Positions 46,225 to 55,201 of a DNA stretch of 64,000 nt are shown here, one piece after another. The notes under the pieces are model-generated. The model was not told the DNA's origin and searched no databases. It saw only the letters and a list, made by a program, of their open reading frames with translations. Both the position numbers and the translations under genes were made by a program. The stretch comes from Nordella sp. HKS 07 (GTDB lineage Bacteria; Pseudomonadota; Alphaproteobacteria; Rhizobiales; Aestuariivirgaceae). The DNA lies in NCBI RefSeq assembly GCF_011046735.1, contig NZ_CP049258.1:5908001-5972000 (forward strand), read 5' to 3'. Within the stretch, counting starts at the first letter, position 1. Every line of letters starts with the position of its first letter.

Positions 46225-46554
46225 TCAGATGGAGAAGCTGGTGCCGCAGCCGCACGACATGGTGGCCTGCGGGTTGTTGACCTTGAAGCTGCGTCCGATC
46301 AGGTCGTCGACGAAATCGATCTCGGACCCGGTAATATAGACGAGCGAGACGGAATCGATCAGAACGGTGGCGCCGTCCTTCTCGATGACCAGATCATCAT
46401 CGGCGCGTTGGGAGTCGAGCTTGAAATCATATTGGAAGCCGGAACAGCCGCCGCCTTCGACCGCGACGCGCAAGCCTGCGGAGCCGGGATGGGCGGCCAT
46501 GATATCCTTGATGCGGCTCGCCGCCGCGGAAGTTATCGAAACCGTATCCGTCAT
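46225..46554 (-). CDS. erpA: Iron-sulfur cluster insertion protein ErpA
   Basis: A-type Fe-S carrier delivering clusters to apoproteins. The 109-residue protein has the three conserved cysteines: Cys37 in EGGGCSGFQY and Cys101 and Cys103 in MSCGCGTSFSI. The start at 46554 gives the usual MTDTVSITSAAASRI. It is divergent from dgt with a 54-base gap, the common rhizobial arrangement. IscA and SufA share this fold; the genomic position favours ErpA. Confidence 0.93.
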   Translation of the reverse strand: MTDTVSITSAAASRIKDIMAAHPGSAGLRVAVEGGGCSGFQYDFKLDSQRADDDLVIEKDGATVLIDSVSLVYITGSEIDFVDDLIGRSFKVNNPQATMSCGCGTSFSI

Positions 46555-46608
46555 GGTCACATATGTCGTGCGCCCGGGCGCGCTTGTCAACGGGGGGGCT
46601 TGAGAGAG

Positions 46609-47796
46609 ATGCGGGCTCCCTATGCGTCGGATCCGGGCAGGAGCCGGGGCCGGCTGACGCCGGAACCCGATGCGCCGCCGCGCACGCCCTTCGAGCGCGA
46701 CCGCGACCGCATCATCCATTCTTCGGCTTTCCGTCGCCTCAAGCACAAGACCCAGGTCTTCGTCTATCACGAGGGCGATCACTATCGCACGCGGCTGACC
46801 CATTCGATCGAGGTCGCCCAGATCGCCCGCTCGATCGCCCGGGTGCTGCGGCTCGACGAGGATCTGACCGAAGCCCTGGCGCTAGCGCATGACCTCGGCC
46901 ATACGCCCTTCGGGCATGCCGGCGAGCGCGAGCTCGACCGGCTGATGCGTGACCATGGCGGCTTCGACCACAATGCTCAGAGTCTGCGCATCGTTACCAG
47001 GCTGGAGCGCCGCTATGCCGCCTTTGACGGCCTGAACCTCACCTGGGAAACGCTGGAAGGCCTGGTCAAGCACAACGGGCCGCTGATCGATGGCGAGGGC
47101 CATGCGCTGGGCCACTACCGCGAAACCGGGCTGCCGGCCGCCATCATCGACTATGCCGAGGCGCATGATCTCCTGCTGGCCTCCTTCGCTTCCGCCGAGG
47201 CCCAGGCCGCGGCGATCGCCGATGACATCGCCTATAACGCCCATGACATCGATGACGGCCTGCGCGCCGGCCTGTTCGACGTCATCGATCTGGGCGACGA
47301 CCCCTTGGTCGGCGCCGCTCTGGCCCAGGTGCTGAAGGCCTATCCCAAGCTCGAGCGCCCGCGCATGATCCATGAGACGGTGCGCCGGCTGATCTCGGCG
47401 ATGGTCAGCGACGTGCTCGCCGAAAGCAACAGGCGATTGGATGCCTTCAAGCCGACCTCGGTCGAGGAGGTCAGAGGCTTGCGCGCGCCAGTGATCGCTT
47501 TCGGCGCCCAGATGAGAGAAAAGAACCGCGTGCTGCAGAGCTTCCTGTCGCACCGCATGTATCGCCATGAACGGGTTATCGCCATCATGGAGCGGGCGCA
47601 ACGTGTGATCCGCGACCTCTTCGAAGCCTATATGAACGACCACAAGCTGATGCCGCCCGACTGGCGCGAGGATTCCTTCACCGACGACCGCAGCGGCTTC
47701 GCCCGTCAGGTCTGCGATTTCATCGCCGGCATGACCGACCGCTACGCCCTCGACCAGCACAAGAAACTGTTCGATCTCGACCCGCTATTCCGCTAA
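46609..47796 (+). CDS. dgt: dGTP triphosphohydrolase-like HD protein
   Basis: Cytosolic HD-domain nucleotide hydrolase, 395 residues, of the class 2/3 dGTPase-like group. Metal-binding residues are in RTRLTHSIEVAQIARSI, ALAHDLGHTPFGHAGE (HD pair) and IADDIAYNAHDIDDGL. The N-terminal RTPFERDRDRIIHSSAFRRLKHKTQVF is diagnostic. It hydrolyses dNTPs to nucleoside and triphosphate, affecting dNTP balance. The next conserved gene, argS, is separated by a radical SAM gene and a 364-base gap. Confidence 0.94.
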   Translation: MRAPYASDPGRSRGRLTPEPDAPPRTPFERDRDRIIHSSAFRRLKHKTQVFVYHEGDHYRTRLTHSIEVAQIARSIARVLRLDEDLTEALALAHDLGHTPFGHAGERELDRLMRDHGGFDHNAQSLRIVTRLERRYAAFDGLNLTWETLEGLVKHNGPLIDGEGHALGHYRETGLPAAIIDYAEAHDLLLASFASAEAQAAAIADDIAYNAHDIDDGLRAGLFDVIDLGDDPLVGAALAQVLKAYPKLERPRMIHETVRRLISAMVSDVLAESNRRLDAFKPTSVEEVRGLRAPVIAFGAQMREKNRVLQSFLSHRMYRHERVIAIMERAQRVIRDLFEAYMNDHKLMPPDWREDSFTDDRSGFARQVCDFIAGMTDRYALDQHKKLFDLDPLFR

Positions 47797-47828
47797 TCTG
47801 GCTTCGCGTGGGGAGCGCGGAGGATGGC

Positions 47829-49391
47829 ATGGCCGATATCGTCCTCATCAATCCGAAATTCGAGATCTCCTTCTGGGGCCTGGAGCATGCGTTGCCGCTT
47901 TTGGGCAAGCGCGCCAACATGCCGGTGGCGGCGCTGCCGCTGATCGCCGCCCTTACGCCGGAGCCGCATCGCATCACGCTGATCGATGAAAATGTCGAGG
48001 CAATCGATTTCGATCTTTGCGCCAGGGCCGACATCGTCGCCTTGACCGGCATGATCGTGCAGCGCCATCGCATGCGCGAGATCCTCGCCGAGTTGAAGCG
48101 CCGCAAGGTCTTCACGGTGGTGGGCGGCCCGTGGATATCGGTGAAGGAGGACTACTTCGGCGATCTCGCCGACGTGATCTTCGTCGGCGAGGCGGAGGAA
48201 ACCTGGCCGCAGTTCCTCGCCGACTGGCAGGCGGGCAGCGCGCAGAAGCGCTACGAGCAGGCGGACAAGACCGATATCACCAGGATACCGCTGCCGCGCC
48301 TCGACCTGCTCAAGATGAACCGCTACGCCTTCGGCTCCGTGCAATTCTCGCGCGGCTGTCCTTTCACGTGCGAGTTCTGCGATATCATCGTGATCTTCGG
48401 GCGCCGGCCGCGTCTCAAGACATCCGAACAGGTCCTGGCCGAGCTCGATCAGCTGCGGGCCCAGAAGCTGTCACTTGTCTTCATTGTCGACGACAATCTC
48501 ATCGGCAACAAAAAGGCGATCAAGGACGTCCTGCGCAGCGTCATCGACTGGCAGCGCCGCAACGCCTATCCGCTGTTGTTCTTCACCGAGGCCTCGATCG
48601 ACCTCGCCGATGATGATGAACTGATGCAGCTCATGGTCGAAGCCAATATCGGCGCCGTCTTTGTCGGCATCGAAACTCCGAACGAGGAAGCGTTGATAGA
48701 GGCAAAGAAGCTGCAGAACCTGCGCAAGGGAGGAAGTCTCGTCGACAAGGTGCGCCGCATCCAGGATCGCGGGATGGAGGTCTGGGCCGGTATGATCCTC
48801 GGCTTCGACCATGACGACGAACACATATTCGCCGCCCAGGAGCGCTTCCTGCGCGAGGCGCGCATCTCGACGGCGATGGTGGGCATGCTGTCGGCTATTC
48901 CGCGCACGCCGCTCTATGACCGGCTCAAGGCGGCCGGCCGCCTCGATGAGGATGACGACCCGGCCCACGGCACCAATGTGCTTCCCGTCGGGATGAGCCG
49001 CGAGGCGCTCAGCCGGGGCTATGTCCAGCTGATGACCGGACTTTATGAGACCAAAGCCTATTTTGATCGTGTCGACGATCTTTATCGCGACGGCGGCATC
49101 GTCATCGACCGGGCGTGGAAAGACTTTGCGTCGGACCACCCATGGACGCACCGCAAACATGAGTTGCGCCTTTGGGTCGAATCGATCGGCCTAATGCTCA
49201 GGGTTCTCGCCAAGGTGCCGGACAGGGGCCTTCGGCAAGTCTACCGCCGGCGCTTCTGGTCCTTCCTCAAGGCGCGGCCGGAACCGTCGCTGTTGCGGAT
49301 CTACGCGCTCAAATGCGTCATTCATTGGCACATGCACAAATTCATCCGCAGACTGGCGGCCACCGAAAAACCGCTGGTCAACACGTACTGA
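47829..49391 (+). CDS. B12-binding radical SAM protein with DUF4070 (HpnP-like family)
   Basis: A 520-residue enzyme. The N-terminal cobalamin-binding Rossmann domain (residues 1-140, without an obvious DxHxxG) is followed by a radical SAM barrel with the [4Fe-4S] motif C177-x3-C181-x2-C184 (SRGCPFTCEFCDI). A DUF4070 C-terminal region has LSAIPRTPLYDRLKAAGRL and GTNVLPVGMS. This layout is shared with hopanoid C-2 methylase HpnP and relatives, but no hopanoid genes are nearby and the substrate cannot be assigned. The start at 47829 follows GGAGG; an in-frame GTG lies 21 bases upstream. It sits between dgt and argS, which are usually adjacent. Confidence 0.86.
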   Translation: MADIVLINPKFEISFWGLEHALPLLGKRANMPVAALPLIAALTPEPHRITLIDENVEAIDFDLCARADIVALTGMIVQRHRMREILAELKRRKVFTVVGGPWISVKEDYFGDLADVIFVGEAEETWPQFLADWQAGSAQKRYEQADKTDITRIPLPRLDLLKMNRYAFGSVQFSRGCPFTCEFCDIIVIFGRRPRLKTSEQVLAELDQLRAQKLSLVFIVDDNLIGNKKAIKDVLRSVIDWQRRNAYPLLFFTEASIDLADDDELMQLMVEANIGAVFVGIETPNEEALIEAKKLQNLRKGGSLVDKVRRIQDRGMEVWAGMILGFDHDDEHIFAAQERFLREARISTAMVGMLSAIPRTPLYDRLKAAGRLDEDDDPAHGTNVLPVGMSREALSRGYVQLMTGLYETKAYFDRVDDLYRDGGIVIDRAWKDFASDHPWTHRKHELRLWVESIGLMLRVLAKVPDRGLRQVYRRRFWSFLKARPEPSLLRIYALKCVIHWHMHKFIRRLAATEKPLVNTY

Positions 49392-49755
49392 TCAGGATGA
49401 CCGAATCTCCGGGTAGCGCGCCAATGCGCGCAGTATGCGGTCCGAGGCCGGTGTGGATAACGCGGCCGGTGAAAGCGCCGGCTCAGGTCGCGAAAGCGGT
49501 ATCCGCGGTGGCGCCGTCGGGGGTGAAGGCGAAGTGACCAAACGAATGACAAAGCGCCGGAATCATTGCGCTTAATGGACTGATATTCGGGCCTTTGAGC
49601 GGTCACGTTGCTCGGTAATCGGACTTGGAATACGCGTCCTTGATCGCGGGTGACCGGACGTTATCCGTCCCGCCGATCGATCCTACCGTTTGACGCACCG
49701 AGTGGCATCCGGTAGGGCAGAGCCGGACAGAAAGCCTTGATCAGTCCTGAGTTAA
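49392..49755. other. 364-base gap upstream of argS
   Basis: No convincing gene. A 46-codon open frame (49397-49537) lacks recognisable features. An imperfect hairpin spans 49642-49678: outer GATCGCGGG pairs with CCCG-C-CGATC, inner CGGA with TCCG. It might be part of an argS leader or a small RNA; I see no tRNA. Confidence 0.5.
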
Positions 49756-51488
49756 ATGAACCTCTTCGCCCATTTCCAGCACATCGTCCGCGCCGAGATC
49801 GACGCCTTGGCACGGCAAGGCAAGCTGCCCGACGGCCTCGACCTGAGCCGTGTGATGGTCGAGCCGCCGCGCGATTCGGCGCATGGCGACCTTGCCACGA
49901 ATGCGGCGATGGTGCTGGCCAAGCCGGCCGGCATGCCGCCGCGGGCCATCGCGCAGTTCGTGGCCGAGCGACTGGCCGCCGACCCCGATATCGAGTCCGC
50001 CGACATTGCCGGCCCGGGCTTTATCAATATGAGGCTCAAAGCTTCCTTCTGGCCGAAACTGCTCCGCGCGGCTTTGGGGCAGGGTGACAAATACGGCCAT
50101 TCGACACTTGGCGCGGGCGAGAAGGTGAATGTCGAATATGTTTCGGCCAATCCGACTGGGCCCCTGCATGTCGGCCATTGCCGGGGCGCCGTCTTCGGCG
50201 ACGCGCTGGCCGAACTGCTGAGCCGTGCGGGCTATGCCGTCGCTCGCGAATACTATGTCAATGACGCCGGCGGGCAGGTCGATGTGCTGGCCCGCTCGGC
50301 CTATCTGCGCTACCGCGAAGCGCTGGGTGAGGACATCGGCGAGATTCCGGGGGGCTGTATCCCGGCGACTACTTGAAGCCGGTGGGTCAGGCGCTCGCCT
50401 ACGATCATGACAAGGCGCTGCTCGACATGCCCGAGGAAGCGTGGCTGCCCATCGTGCGCGACAGGGCGCTAGCCATGATGATGGAGCTCATTCGGGCGGA
50501 TCTGGCGACGCTCAATATCCGCCAGGAGGTCTTCGTCTCCGAGAAATCGCTCCATACATCGGGCGAAGTTGACCGCACGGTCGAGGATTTGCGGGCACGC
50601 GATCTCATCTATGAAGGCCGCCTGCCGCCGCCGAAGGGCGAGTTGCCGGAGGACTGGGAGGATCGCGAGCAGACGCTGTTCCGCGCCACCCAATTTGGCG
50701 ACGATATCGATCGGCCGCTGATCAAGTCGGATGGCACCTATACCTATTTCGCCTCCGACATCGCCTATTCGCGCCACAAGATCCTGCGCGGCTTCACCGA
50801 ACTGGTCTATGTGCTGGGCGCAGACCATGCCGGCTATGTCAAACGGCTCGAGGCGATAGGCGCGGCCAATGCCGGCAACCGCAAGGTGAGCGTCGTCGTC
50901 CGGCTGTGTCAGCTGGTGAAGCTGTTCCGGGATGGCGAGCCGGTACGCATGTCGAAGCGGGCAGGTGAGTTCGTCACCCTGCGTGAAGTCGTCGAGGAAG
51001 TCGGCTCTGACGTCGTGCGCTTCATGATGCTCTACCGCAAGAACGAGGCGCCGTTAGATTTCGACTTTAAGAAAGTCACCGAACAGTCGAAGGATAATCC
51101 GGTTTTTTATGTGCAATATGCCCATGCCCGGATCTGCTCGGTCTTCCGCAATGCAGGCGAACTCGCGGAAAGCGCGGCCGAGCCGGATTTTTCACGACTC
51201 GTCGATGAGGCGGAACTGCAGCTGGTGCGCCGGATCGGCGAGTATCCGCGCTTGGTGGAGGCCGCCGCTCTAGCTCACGAGCCTCATAGGATAGCTTTTT
51301 ATCTGTATGATCTGGCTAGTGATTTCCACGCCCTCTGGAACAAGGGCAAAGAGTCGCCGCAATTAAGATTTATTTTGGGTTCCAACATGCAAACTAGCCT
51401 TGCACGCCTCGCTTTATTGCGCGTGATTCGCTATGTTCTGGCTAACGGCCTAGGAATCCTTGGCGTGAAGCCCGTAGAGGAAATGTAG
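49756..51488 (+). CDS. argS: Arginyl-tRNA synthetase (apparent one-base frameshift)
   Basis: Class I synthetase for tRNA-Arg. The N-terminal part (49756-50376) has the Add-1 domain, the HIGH-type [17 protein letters not shown] and [17 protein letters not shown]. The rest (to 51488) has [13 protein letters not shown], the KMSKS-like [16 protein letters not shown] and the DALR domain ending [13 protein letters not shown]. The two parts are in different frames. CCGGGGGGCTG at 50347-50357 appears to lack one base; restoring it gives the conserved P-(E/G)-G-L-Y-P-G-D-Y-L. As argS is essential, a homopolymer sequencing error is likeliest. Full length would be about 577 residues. Confidence 0.93.
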
Positions 51489-51504
51489 ACGCGGGAACAA
51501 GTGG

Positions 51505-54141
51505 ATGGATCAGGATACGACGAACAATCCCGGCAAGGCCCGCTGGCGCGAACGGCTAGGCATGGGAAATGCCAGCAAGGAAATGCCCAAGATTTCAGAT
51601 GAGTTCAAGCCCGCGGCCGACGCGGCTAAGCCAGTCCCGCCGCGCGAGGCAAAGCAGCCGCCAGCGATGCAGGGTCACCAGCCGGTAACCCGGCCGGCCC
51701 CCATGGCGCCGCGCACACCGGCGCCGATGGCGCCGCGTGTCCCGCCCCAGGCGCAGGCCAAACCGCAAGCCCAGCCACAGGCGCAGCAACAGCCCCAGGC
51801 GCAGCAACAACCGCAGCCATCCGGACGTCCGGTCACGCCGCTGCCTAAGGGGGCCGCCGGATTGGGTGACCGCCTGCGCGCCGAGCGCCAAGCCGCTGAG
51901 CGGTTGGCCGAGCAGCGTGTTGCACAAGCGCGCGGCAATCGGGTCGCGCCACCACCGGCGCAGCCGACGCCTCCGCCGCAGAGCCAGCGGCCGGCATCGC
52001 CGGAAAAGCCCAAATTCACTTTCTCGCCGGAAGAACTGGCCAAGGACAAGCGTGAGACCACCTCGCCTTCGCCTCCGTCAGTCTCGCCGCCCGAGCGCGA
52101 ATATCCGTCCTTCGCCGGCAAGGGAGGGACTGGAAACGCGCCCCCACCGCTGACCCCACCGCGTCCGGCGCTCGGCGGCACCGCCGCCGCTCCGCTATCG
52201 CGACCGCCGCAGCCGCCGCCAAGGGTTCCCGCGGCGCAGCCGCCTGCCGGGCCTGCCTTCCAGCCGCGCTATAACGGGCCGTCGCAGCCTCCCGGCGGCA
52301 ACTACCGCTCACTCGATCCCCCGCCGAGCGGCGGCTTCACGCCGAAGTCCCGGCCATACGCCGATACGGCTGCCTATCGCGAGGATCCGCTGGCGCGCCG
52401 CGACGCTCCTCTGCCACGGCCTCCGGTCAATCGCGAACCTCCGGTCAGCCGCGAGCCTCCGGTCAATCGGGAATATGACTCCTACCGCCGCGGACCGGCT
52501 CTGCCGCCGGCCGCGCAAACCCAGGCCTATGGCGAAGGACATGATGGGCCGTCGCTGCCCGATTATCGCCGGCGTCCGCCCGTTCCGGCGCGAGGGCGCC
52601 AGCAAGCGCCGCCGCCCTATGACGAGGATGTCAACGAGGTTTTCGAGGATGAGGAGCCGCCACGGCCACAGCGTCGCCGCGCTTCGGCTCAGGATTACAA
52701 TCGCGCCTATCGCGACTACGAGGAAGGCTATGACACCGAGCGTCGCCGCCGTGGCCCATGGCCGGCGCTTCTGGCGATCCTTCTCGGCGGCATCATCCTG
52801 ACCGCAGGCATCATCTATTACTATCTCACCTACATGAAGCCGCAAGGGCAAGCGAATGGCGGCAATGTGCCGGTCATCGAGGCGCCCGATCAGTCGCCCA
52901 AGTCGGCCCCGGAGAGCTCAAGCGGATCGACGCTCGGCACGCAGGGAACCGCCCAGCCGACTGACGCCCAGCGCAAGCAGATCTACGACCGCATTCTGGG
53001 CGATGACGAGATCAACAGCGGCAGCCAGGTGGTGCCCACCCAGGAGACGCCGCAGGCCGTAGAGCCGACGGGCACGAATGAGGGACAGGGTGCCGCGCCT
53101 CTCCCCACGCCGTCGAGCGGTACGCAGGACAATACCAGCGAGCCATTGCCGCTGCCTCTGCCCCCGCCGGGGGCGACGGATCAGCAAGGTTCTCTGTCGA
53201 ATAGTACTGGCCAGCAGACTGCTGCCGCCGGAGCCGTGGGTCAAACCACGGCTTCGTCGCAGGTTCCCGAGCCGGCCTCGACGAGCTCGGCCGACGACGG
53301 TGCTCCGGTACCAGGCCAACTGGCCAAGGCCACAGAAGAGATTGCAGCGGCACCACCGCCAACGGCGGAGCAGGTGGTGAGCGAACCCGAAGCGCTTCCG
53401 CCCCAACCGCAGCCGGCCAAGCCTAAAGCGAAAGCTGCAGAGAAGAAGCCGGTAAAGACGACCGCCGCCGCAGAGGCGGCCGCCCCTGATTCCACCCAAA
53501 GCGGTGCCGTCGAACCTCTTGTCCTCGTTCCTCCCGCGCAGCCGCCCGCTGCGAACGCCGCCCAACCGACGCCGGAGGCGGCTCCCGCCGTTCCCACGAC
53601 CGAGAGCGCAGCGACCGAGGAAAAATCAAGATCTTTCTTCAATTTCGGCAGCGGCCCGACCGGCAAACGTAAGCTGACCGGCAAAGCGGCCGAGAATGCC
53701 CAGGCCCGTGGAGTGGCCGGCAACTGGGCCAATTCCCCCGACCCGAACGCTGTCGCGGCGGATTCCTCCGGCGCCGAGCCGCAGCAGGCCGCGCCGCAGC
53801 AGATCGCGGCCATCGCGCCCGCCCCGGAACCACAGCCGATCCCGATGCCGGCGCCTGAACAACCGGCGCAGCAGGCCATACCGTCAAGCACCGGCGGCTT
53901 TTCCGCCCAGCTCGCCTCGTTCCGCTCCGAAGCGGAGGCGCAGGCTGAATTTGATCGACTGCGCGCCAAGCACGGCGGCGTGCTGAGCGGTCTTAACCCG
54001 CGCATCGTAAAAGCGACCGTCGCGGGAGCTCCCCGTTATCGCCTGAGCGTCGGCCCAATGGCCTCGAAGGCGCAGGCCTCCAAAGTCTGCGAATCGCTCA
54101 TTTCGGCCGGCGAGCGCGACTGTCTCGTGCGCGGCAACTGA
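51505..54141 (+). CDS. SPOR-domain cell-division/envelope protein
   Basis: An 878-residue single-pass inner-membrane protein. A very long cytoplasmic N-terminal region (1-415) is low complexity, rich in Pro, Gln, Ala and Arg, with VNREPPVSREPPVNRE repeats. A helix at about 417-439 (WPALLAILLGGIILTAGII) spans the membrane. The periplasmic part is another disordered linker (440-795) ending in a SPOR domain (GFSAQLASFRSEAEAQAEFDRLRAK and YRLSVGPMASKAQASKVCESL). SPOR domains bind denuded peptidoglycan at division sites. It follows argS by 16 bases, as in many rhizobia. Confidence 0.9.
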   Translation: MDQDTTNNPGKARWRERLGMGNASKEMPKISDEFKPAADAAKPVPPREAKQPPAMQGHQPVTRPAPMAPRTPAPMAPRVPPQAQAKPQAQPQAQQQPQAQQQPQPSGRPVTPLPKGAAGLGDRLRAERQAAERLAEQRVAQARGNRVAPPPAQPTPPPQSQRPASPEKPKFTFSPEELAKDKRETTSPSPPSVSPPEREYPSFAGKGGTGNAPPPLTPPRPALGGTAAAPLSRPPQPPPRVPAAQPPAGPAFQPRYNGPSQPPGGNYRSLDPPPSGGFTPKSRPYADTAAYREDPLARRDAPLPRPPVNREPPVSREPPVNREYDSYRRGPALPPAAQTQAYGEGHDGPSLPDYRRRPPVPARGRQQAPPPYDEDVNEVFEDEEPPRPQRRRASAQDYNRAYRDYEEGYDTERRRRGPWPALLAILLGGIILTAGIIYYYLTYMKPQGQANGGNVPVIEAPDQSPKSAPESSSGSTLGTQGTAQPTDAQRKQIYDRILGDDEINSGSQVVPTQETPQAVEPTGTNEGQGAAPLPTPSSGTQDNTSEPLPLPLPPPGATDQQGSLSNSTGQQTAAAGAVGQTTASSQVPEPASTSSADDGAPVPGQLAKATEEIAAAPPPTAEQVVSEPEALPPQPQPAKPKAKAAEKKPVKTTAAAEAAAPDSTQSGAVEPLVLVPPAQPPAANAAQPTPEAAPAVPTTESAATEEKSRSFFNFGSGPTGKRKLTGKAAENAQARGVAGNWANSPDPNAVAADSSGAEPQQAAPQQIAAIAPAPEPQPIPMPAPEQPAQQAIPSSTGGFSAQLASFRSEAEAQAEFDRLRAKHGGVLSGLNPRIVKATVAGAPRYRLSVGPMASKAQASKVCESLISAGERDCLVRGN

Positions 54142-54360
54142 GCCGGACCATCAGGAATTCGACATCGGCGAGCCGGACCGCCTGCGTGCCAAGAAGCCGC
54201 GCGATTGGCGCGCGATGATCGCGTCTATTGGCTCAGGTCGGGCCGACCCGAACTGATCGCGATCTGCCTCGAAAAGCTTGGAATCTGGGGATAATCTGTC
54301 GGGAAGAGGGCGAATCACCTCTGCTTTCTGCGACAAGCGGCTAAAGGCGATTGCACGAAG

Positions 54361-55185
54361 ATGACCAGCGAAGAGAACACGACCGAAACCAAATGGCCGG
54401 ACGGAGAAGGCCCGGTCCGCCAGGAGGCTGCGCAGGAGCCCGATAATGAGGAGACCCTCATCATCGACATCCTGGGCTACGAAGGCCCTATGGACTTGCT
54501 GCTGGAACTGGCTCGCCAGCACAAGATCGATCTTTCCCAGATCTCCATGCTGGCGCTGGTCGAGCAGTATCTGGCTTTCATCGAGCAGGCGCGCCAGCGC
54601 CGGCTCGAAATCGCGGCCGACTATCTGGTAATGGCGGCGTGGCTCGCCTATCTCAAATCGCGTCTGTTGCTGCCGCGCGCACCCGGCGATGAGGAAGTGC
54701 CGGCCGAAGATCTTGCCGCCCAGCTCTCTTTCCGTCTGCAGAAGCTGCAGGCGATGCGCGAAGCCGCGGCGAAGCTCATGGCGCGTGATCGCCTGGGCCG
54801 CGACGTGTTCGAGCGCGGCGATCCGGAGAAGCTCGTCTTCGATACCAGGGTCGAATATACCGACAATCTGATCGACCTGCTGAAGGCCTATACGACACGG
54901 CGTCAGAAGCTGGCGCGCCACAATACCTACACGATCAAGCGCATAAAGGCCTGGTCGATCAAGGATGCGCGCCAGATCCTCGAGCGCCTCGTCGGCCGCA
55001 TGGACAATTGGAACAGCCTCGACAGCTGGCTCGCCGATTATTTCTCGACGCCGGAAGGCCGGGCGACGGTCGTCGCATCGAGCTTCACCGCGAGCCTCGA
55101 ACTCGCCCGCGAAGGGGTGATCGAAATCAGGCAGGAACGGGCCTTCGAGCCTATTTACATGCGTCGGCGCGCCAGCGCCGCGTGA
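54361..55185 (+). CDS. scpA: Segregation and condensation protein ScpA
   Basis: Kleisin subunit of the SMC-ScpAB condensin. The 274-residue protein carries GYEGPMDLLLELARQHKIDLSQISMLALVEQYL and DYLVMAAWLAYLKSRLLLP, the conserved N-terminal SMC-binding part. A C-terminal winged helix ends EGVIEIRQERAFEPIYMRR. ScpB follows 16 bases downstream. Upstream, the 219-base gap to the SPOR gene contains no nagZ, which usually lies there in related genomes. Confidence 0.95.
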   Translation: MTSEENTTETKWPDGEGPVRQEAAQEPDNEETLIIDILGYEGPMDLLLELARQHKIDLSQISMLALVEQYLAFIEQARQRRLEIAADYLVMAAWLAYLKSRLLLPRAPGDEEVPAEDLAAQLSFRLQKLQAMREAAAKLMARDRLGRDVFERGDPEKLVFDTRVEYTDNLIDLLKAYTTRRQKLARHNTYTIKRIKAWSIKDARQILERLVGRMDNWNSLDSWLADYFSTPEGRATVVASSFTASLELAREGVIEIRQERAFEPIYMRRRASAA

Positions 55186-55201
55186 GAAGGAAATGGAAGT
55201 C

